Below are positions 13,472 to 16,432 of a DNA stretch of 16,432 nt, piece by piece. Below the pieces are notes generated by a model. It worked only from the letters and a program-made list of their open reading frames with translations. It was not told the DNA's origin and did not search any database. The translations under genes and the position numbers were made by a program. Origin of the DNA: Candidatus Omnitrophota bacterium (GTDB lineage: Bacteria > Omnitrophota > Gorgyraeia > Tantalellales > Tantalellaceae). Every line of letters starts with the position of its first letter. The first letter of the stretch is position 1. The DNA lies in the NCBI GenBank assembly GCA_028717825.1, contig JAQUNB010000001.1, forward strand, positions 1 through 16,432, read 5' to 3'.

Positions 13472-14665
13472 ATGAAAATATTATTCCTTACATCCGAGAT
13501 GCCTTATCCGCCTCATTTTGGGGGAGCGAAAATCGTCTCTTATCAAATAATGAAGGCTCTTCACAAAGCGCATGAGATACATCTCTTAAGCTTTGTCGAT
13601 AACGAAGATGAACTGAAATTTGCGGACGCACTTAAAGAAGTAACGGTAACCCGTCGTTTTATTCTTCGAAAACCACATCACTCTCCAAGGCCTTTATGGG
13701 CTTTGTACAATCCTTATCGGTCTTATAAGACCGACGAAGTAAGACAAGCCTTGGCAGAGATGATAGCGGAGAACAGATTTGATATGGTCCATTCTGATGC
13801 CCCTATGGCGGTGTATATTAATGACCTGCCGGATGATCTGGCTAAAATAGTGTGCCCGACGGATTCACGTACATTGGCACAAGTGCCCAATATGAGAAAT
13901 GCCAAAGATCCCAGATCGTTCATAGTGGCATTTTATCGTTTCTACTCTTTCAGGAACTTTGAAAGATCTTTTTATAGACGGTTTAACGCGTGTCTCGCTG
14001 TCACAAAAGAGGGAGGGGGATATCTCGGAAAACTGTGTCCCGGACTTAAGATCGGGGTTATCCCGAACGCGGTTGATGTGGAGTATTTTAAACCGTCCGA
14101 TATGCCGATCGATCCAAATACTTTGGTGTTTACGGGCACCATGGATTATGCTCCAAACATTGACGCCGTGATATATTTCACCAAAAAGATCATGCCGCTG
14201 GTGAAAAAAAAGCGGTCACAGATTAAATTTTTTATCGTCGGAAGAAATCCTGTCCCCGAAGTTAAGATGTTGGCAAATGAGCCGAATGTTATTGTTACAG
14301 GAGATGTTGACGATATTCGGAAATATCTAGCTCAAGCGGCGGTTTTTGTTTGTCCCGTAAGATTGGGAACAGGTATAAAAAATAAAGTGTTAGAAGCTAT
14401 GGCTATGGGGAAGGCCATTGTTTTAACTTCAATATCTGCACAAGGTATAAATGCGCAGGACGGGCAGGATTTCATAACGGCCGATACATCCGAAAAGTTT
14501 GCCGACAATGTATTAAATGTTTTAGAAAATAAAACCAGAAGGGAGCAAATGGGCCGAGCTGCGAGAGAGGTAGTAGTAAAAAAATATGTATTCGATATTA
14601 TAGGAAAAAAATATGAAGATTTTTATGGGTCGATTATTAATAGATCCAGCAAGTTTGTGTCCTGA
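13472..14665 (+). CDS. GT4-family glycosyltransferase
   Basis: A 397-residue GT-B enzyme. The N-terminal domain opens with MKILFLTSEMPYPPHFGGA (1-19), the glycine-rich loop of GT4 family transferases. The C-terminal donor domain contains VIPNAVDVEYF (about 198-208), LVFTGTMDYAPN (about 217-228), then FFIVGRNP and, near residues 299-320, GTGIKNKVLEAMAMGKAIV. That last segment is the nucleotide-sugar binding motif, with Lys and Glu in the usual places. The N-terminal pattern resembles transferases found next to exosortase/PEP-CTERM genes, but no exosortase is visible here, so that link is not claimed. It probably adds a sugar to a lipid-linked glycan on the cytoplasmic face of the inner membrane. 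The 44 bases before it hold only a weak ribosome binding site (CTGAAG). The next gene follows after 142-148 bases. Confidence 0.88.
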   Translation: MKILFLTSEMPYPPHFGGAKIVSYQIMKALHKAHEIHLLSFVDNEDELKFADALKEVTVTRRFILRKPHHSPRPLWALYNPYRSYKTDEVRQALAEMIAENRFDMVHSDAPMAVYINDLPDDLAKIVCPTDSRTLAQVPNMRNAKDPRSFIVAFYRFYSFRNFERSFYRRFNACLAVTKEGGGYLGKLCPGLKIGVIPNAVDVEYFKPSDMPIDPNTLVFTGTMDYAPNIDAVIYFTKKIMPLVKKKRSQIKFFIVGRNPVPEVKMLANEPNVIVTGDVDDIRKYLAQAAVFVCPVRLGTGIKNKVLEAMAMGKAIVLTSISAQGINAQDGQDFITADTSEKFADNVLNVLENKTRREQMGRAAREVVVKKYVFDIIGKKYEDFYGSIINRSSKFVS

Positions 14666-14673
14666 AACATTTT

Positions 14674-14700
14674 AATATTCTCATAATGGAAGGGAATATT
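14674..14700. repeat. Short inverted repeat downstream of the GT4 gene
   Basis: AATATTCTC and GGGAATATT can pair as a nine-base stem (with one G-T pair) around a nine-base loop, nine bases after the GT4 stop. It is not followed by a T run, so it is not a classical rho-independent terminator. It may be a processing or stabilising hairpin, an operator-like palindrome, or chance in AT-rich sequence. The rest of the 142-base gap is AT rich and shows no clear promoter. Confidence 0.3.
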
Positions 14701-14813
14701 GCAAAAAATAATATATTTGAAATAAGGTTATTAGCGGTAAAAAGGATATCGATTGAATTTTTGAATAAGTTTAAGTTGCGTAATAATTGGATTAACCAGA
14801 TGTAGAGGTGTAT

Positions 14814-16097
14814 GTGGAATTTGTAGGATTGTTGTGTTATGTAGTGGGTGTTTTTGTCAGGCCGCAAGAATGGGTGAGTCTCTTAAATGGCCTAAATCTT
14901 ATCGATTTTATCGCGGCGATCACGATTTTAGTTACTTTTATGGGCATTGCTACCAAAAAAAACGAGATACCGAGAGTGCCTGAGAATTTTCTTATGTTAG
15001 GGTTCTTCGTTGCAACCTTGATGTCGCAAATAGTGCCGGCCTATTTTGCGGGATTTTTATATACATTTGATACGATGTATAAAACATGTATCTTTTATTT
15101 TCTCATAGTGATTATTGTAAGATCTGCCAGCGAATTTAGAGCCCTTGCGTGGACGATTATTTTATGCGCTACTTTTATGGCAATAAGCGGATTTTTACAG
15201 CATTACCGGGGATATGGTTTTGCGGGGCTTCTTCCGTGGACCGGAGAAGACGGCACTGGTATCCCTCGTATAATCGGATATGGTATTTTTGGTGATCCTA
15301 ATGATCTTGCTCTTCTTTTTGTGATTAGTTTTCCTTTTGTCCTAACTTTTTTATTTGAACGGCGACGTATATTTTCGCGAGTTATCGCAGGAATTTTTGG
15401 AGCGTTAATAGTCGGGGCTATTTGGTTCACCAATTCCCGAGGTGGGCTATTAGCTTTTGTTGTGAGTATTTTTGTCTATTTCGCACTGAGGTTCAAGAAG
15501 GTGAAATGGATGATAGTGTCGCTCATATGTTTGATAGTTATAATGAATTTTCTTCCATCGCGCATGTTAAGTGGGATTTTTGATCCATCTTCACAGGAAA
15601 GGTTATTTTTTTGGGCAGAAGGCAATTTAATGCTTAAAGAAAATCCTCTTTTTGGTGTTGGTTTTCAGAGGTTTGTTGAGTTTTCACCGCGTCCTGCCCA
15701 TAATTCTTTTGTCAATTGTTATGCCGAATTGGGTTTGTTCGGATACTTTTTTTGGATGGGACTTATATATATGGAATTGATCGGACTTAGCAAATCAAAG
15801 TTCTATATGACTAAAGAACAGGAAGGGTACGATGAATTTCTTTTCCAAATAAAAAATGCTGTTCTCGCTGGAATAATCGGATATTTAACCTGCGGGGCTT
15901 TTCTTACCCGCACATATGATTTACCGTTATTTCTTTTAATTGCTATGGGGGCTAAAGTGCGGTATGTGGCAACTAATAGAAAATATTTAGTGGGAGATCT
16001 ACTACCCGGATATCATATAAAGCGTATATTTTTTTTCATGGGGATCAGCATAGTACTTATATATATAAGCGTTAAGTTCGGAATAACATTGTTTTAA
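14814..16097 (+). CDS. O-antigen ligase/polymerase family (Wzy_C/WaaL-like) membrane protein
   Basis: A roughly 427-residue polytopic protein with about ten to eleven hydrophobic segments. FVRPQEW lies near residue 17. The Wzy_C region includes FTNSRGGLLAF (about residues 205-215), a family signature, then the periplasmic loop with PLFGVGFQRF and HNSFVNCYAELGLFGYFFW (about 295-315), where the His-Asn-Ser motif is conserved among O-antigen ligases. Such proteins polymerise lipid-linked repeat units or transfer a finished glycan to lipid A or protein; sequence alone does not tell Wzy from WaaL or an O-oligosaccharyltransferase. Start is either GTG at 14808 or GTG at 14814; AGAGG five bases before 14814 favours the latter, and the out-of-frame ATG at 14812 ends after five codons. 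It is probably the assembly enzyme for the glycan made by the upstream genes. Confidence 0.85.
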   Translation: MEFVGLLCYVVGVFVRPQEWVSLLNGLNLIDFIAAITILVTFMGIATKKNEIPRVPENFLMLGFFVATLMSQIVPAYFAGFLYTFDTMYKTCIFYFLIVIIVRSASEFRALAWTIILCATFMAISGFLQHYRGYGFAGLLPWTGEDGTGIPRIIGYGIFGDPNDLALLFVISFPFVLTFLFERRRIFSRVIAGIFGALIVGAIWFTNSRGGLLAFVVSIFVYFALRFKKVKWMIVSLICLIVIMNFLPSRMLSGIFDPSSQERLFFWAEGNLMLKENPLFGVGFQRFVEFSPRPAHNSFVNCYAELGLFGYFFWMGLIYMELIGLSKSKFYMTKEQEGYDEFLFQIKNAVLAGIIGYLTCGAFLTRTYDLPLFLLIAMGAKVRYVATNRKYLVGDLLPGYHIKRIFFFMGISIVLIYISVKFGITLF

Positions 16098-16109
16098 TAT
16101 GGACAAAGG

Positions 16110-16117
16110 GGAGGAGG
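16110..16117 (+). promoter_or_regulatory. Ribosome binding site supporting a TTG start
   Basis: A purine-rich stretch containing GGAGG (16110-16114) lies seven bases before a TTG at 16122. The stop codon TAA at 16095-16097 is in the same frame, and no ATG or GTG occurs between it and this TTG. Confidence 0.6.
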
Positions 16118-16121
16118 GGCC

Positions 16122-16432
16122 TTGAGCGATAATATAAGAAAAACCAGCAATGTTGCCAGAAAGGGGATATTTGCTATATCCATTTTCGCCCTTGTGGTTC
16201 GTCTTTGCTATAATTTTTTAATAGTAGGGATAGGAACGCCGCCTGCTTCCTATTATGGAGCAGATGACGGTGATTACGATAAATTAGGATGGCATCTGTC
16301 CCAAGGGGATGGATATGCAATTCAAAAGGGACAGTTAACCGCTAACAGGGCTCCGGGATATCCGTTTTTTCTTATGTTCATCTATAAAATATTTGGGCAC
16401 GATTATGGGGTTGTTCGAATAATACAGTCGCT
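16122..16432 (+). CDS. GT39/PMT-like polyprenyl-phosphate sugar membrane glycosyltransferase, N-terminal fragment
   Basis: The first 103 codons are visible and the gene runs off the right edge. A hydrophobic segment (about residues 14-38) is followed by YGADDGDYDKLGWHLSQGDG (45-64), an acidic first periplasmic loop, and RAPGYPFFLMFIYKIFG (76-92), the RxPGYP signature of GT39 (protein O-mannosyltransferase/ArnT-like) enzymes. These proteins use polyprenyl-phosphate-linked sugars as donors on the periplasmic face and usually have about 400-550 residues with 10-13 membrane helices. The acceptor, whether lipid A, protein or a growing glycan, cannot be told from the fragment. TTG at 16122 is the chosen start because of its ribosome binding site and the absence of other starts after the in-frame stop at 16095-16097. 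It follows the ligase gene by 24 bases, so co-transcription is likely. Confidence 0.75.
   Translation, partial: MSDNIRKTSNVARKGIFAISIFALVVRLCYNFLIVGIGTPPASYYGADDGDYDKLGWHLSQGDGYAIQKGQLTANRAPGYPFFLMFIYKIFGHDYGVVRIIQS

Noticed and set aside
13472..16097. PEP-CTERM/exosortase system suggested by the GT4 and ligase style
   Set aside because: No exosortase, PEP-CTERM protein or sorting motif is visible, and such transferases and ligases also occur in ordinary O-antigen clusters.

Overview
The window is a dense, single-strand glycan-biosynthesis locus. Every supported gene reads left to right on the + strand, and most junctions are short or overlapping (ATGA and TGATG overlaps, 0-40 nt spacers), as in one or a few long operons. 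Start codons ATG, GTG and TTG with purine-rich Shine-Dalgarno sites, and the gene families present, indicate a bacterium using the standard code. Nucleotide-activated heptose genes, an O-antigen ligase/polymerase-type membrane protein and a GT39-type transferase suggest a Gram-negative organism making a lipopolysaccharide or other surface glycan. I cannot name the taxon from this sequence; the mix is reminiscent of uncultured Gram-negative lineages such as Omnitrophota, but that is only an impression.

Region 1 (1-5020) carries sugar-modification enzymes: the end of a TylF-like methyltransferase, a two-subunit transketolase, an extended SDR resembling GDP-L-fucose synthase, an unfamiliar class I methyltransferase and a second GDP-fucose-synthase-like SDR. 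The two SDRs have complementary departures from the YxxxK catalytic motif (Y..R in one, A..K in the other).

Region 2 (5023-9037) is a three-gene cassette: a DUF4956 membrane protein, a membrane-anchored CotH-type kinase with a C-terminal beta-helix-like domain, and a VTC-type polyphosphate polymerase domain protein. These three families are often neighbours in bacteria, but their joint job is not established. Here they sit inside a heptose/polysaccharide cluster.

Region 3 (9074-11394) points to GDP-heptose chemistry: an RmlC-fold sugar 3,5-epimerase of the Campylobacter MlghB/DdahB type, a HddA-like heptose 7-phosphate kinase and a HddC-like guanylyltransferase. The isomerase GmhA, the phosphatase GmhB and a GDP-heptose 4,6-dehydratase are not in the window. 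A reasonable model is that transketolase supplies sedoheptulose 7-phosphate, HddA/HddC (with GmhA/GmhB elsewhere) make GDP-D-glycero-D-manno-heptose, and the epimerase plus one or both SDRs convert a 4-keto-6-deoxy intermediate into a modified heptose that methyltransferases may decorate.

Region 4 (11394-16432) is assembly: a GT-A glycosyltransferase, a class I methyltransferase, a GT4 glycosyltransferase, an O-antigen ligase/polymerase family membrane protein and the start of a GT39-like membrane glycosyltransferase cut by the window end. No tRNA, rRNA, CRISPR array, insertion sequence or convincing rho-independent terminator was seen, and no intergenic gap exceeds 150 bases.
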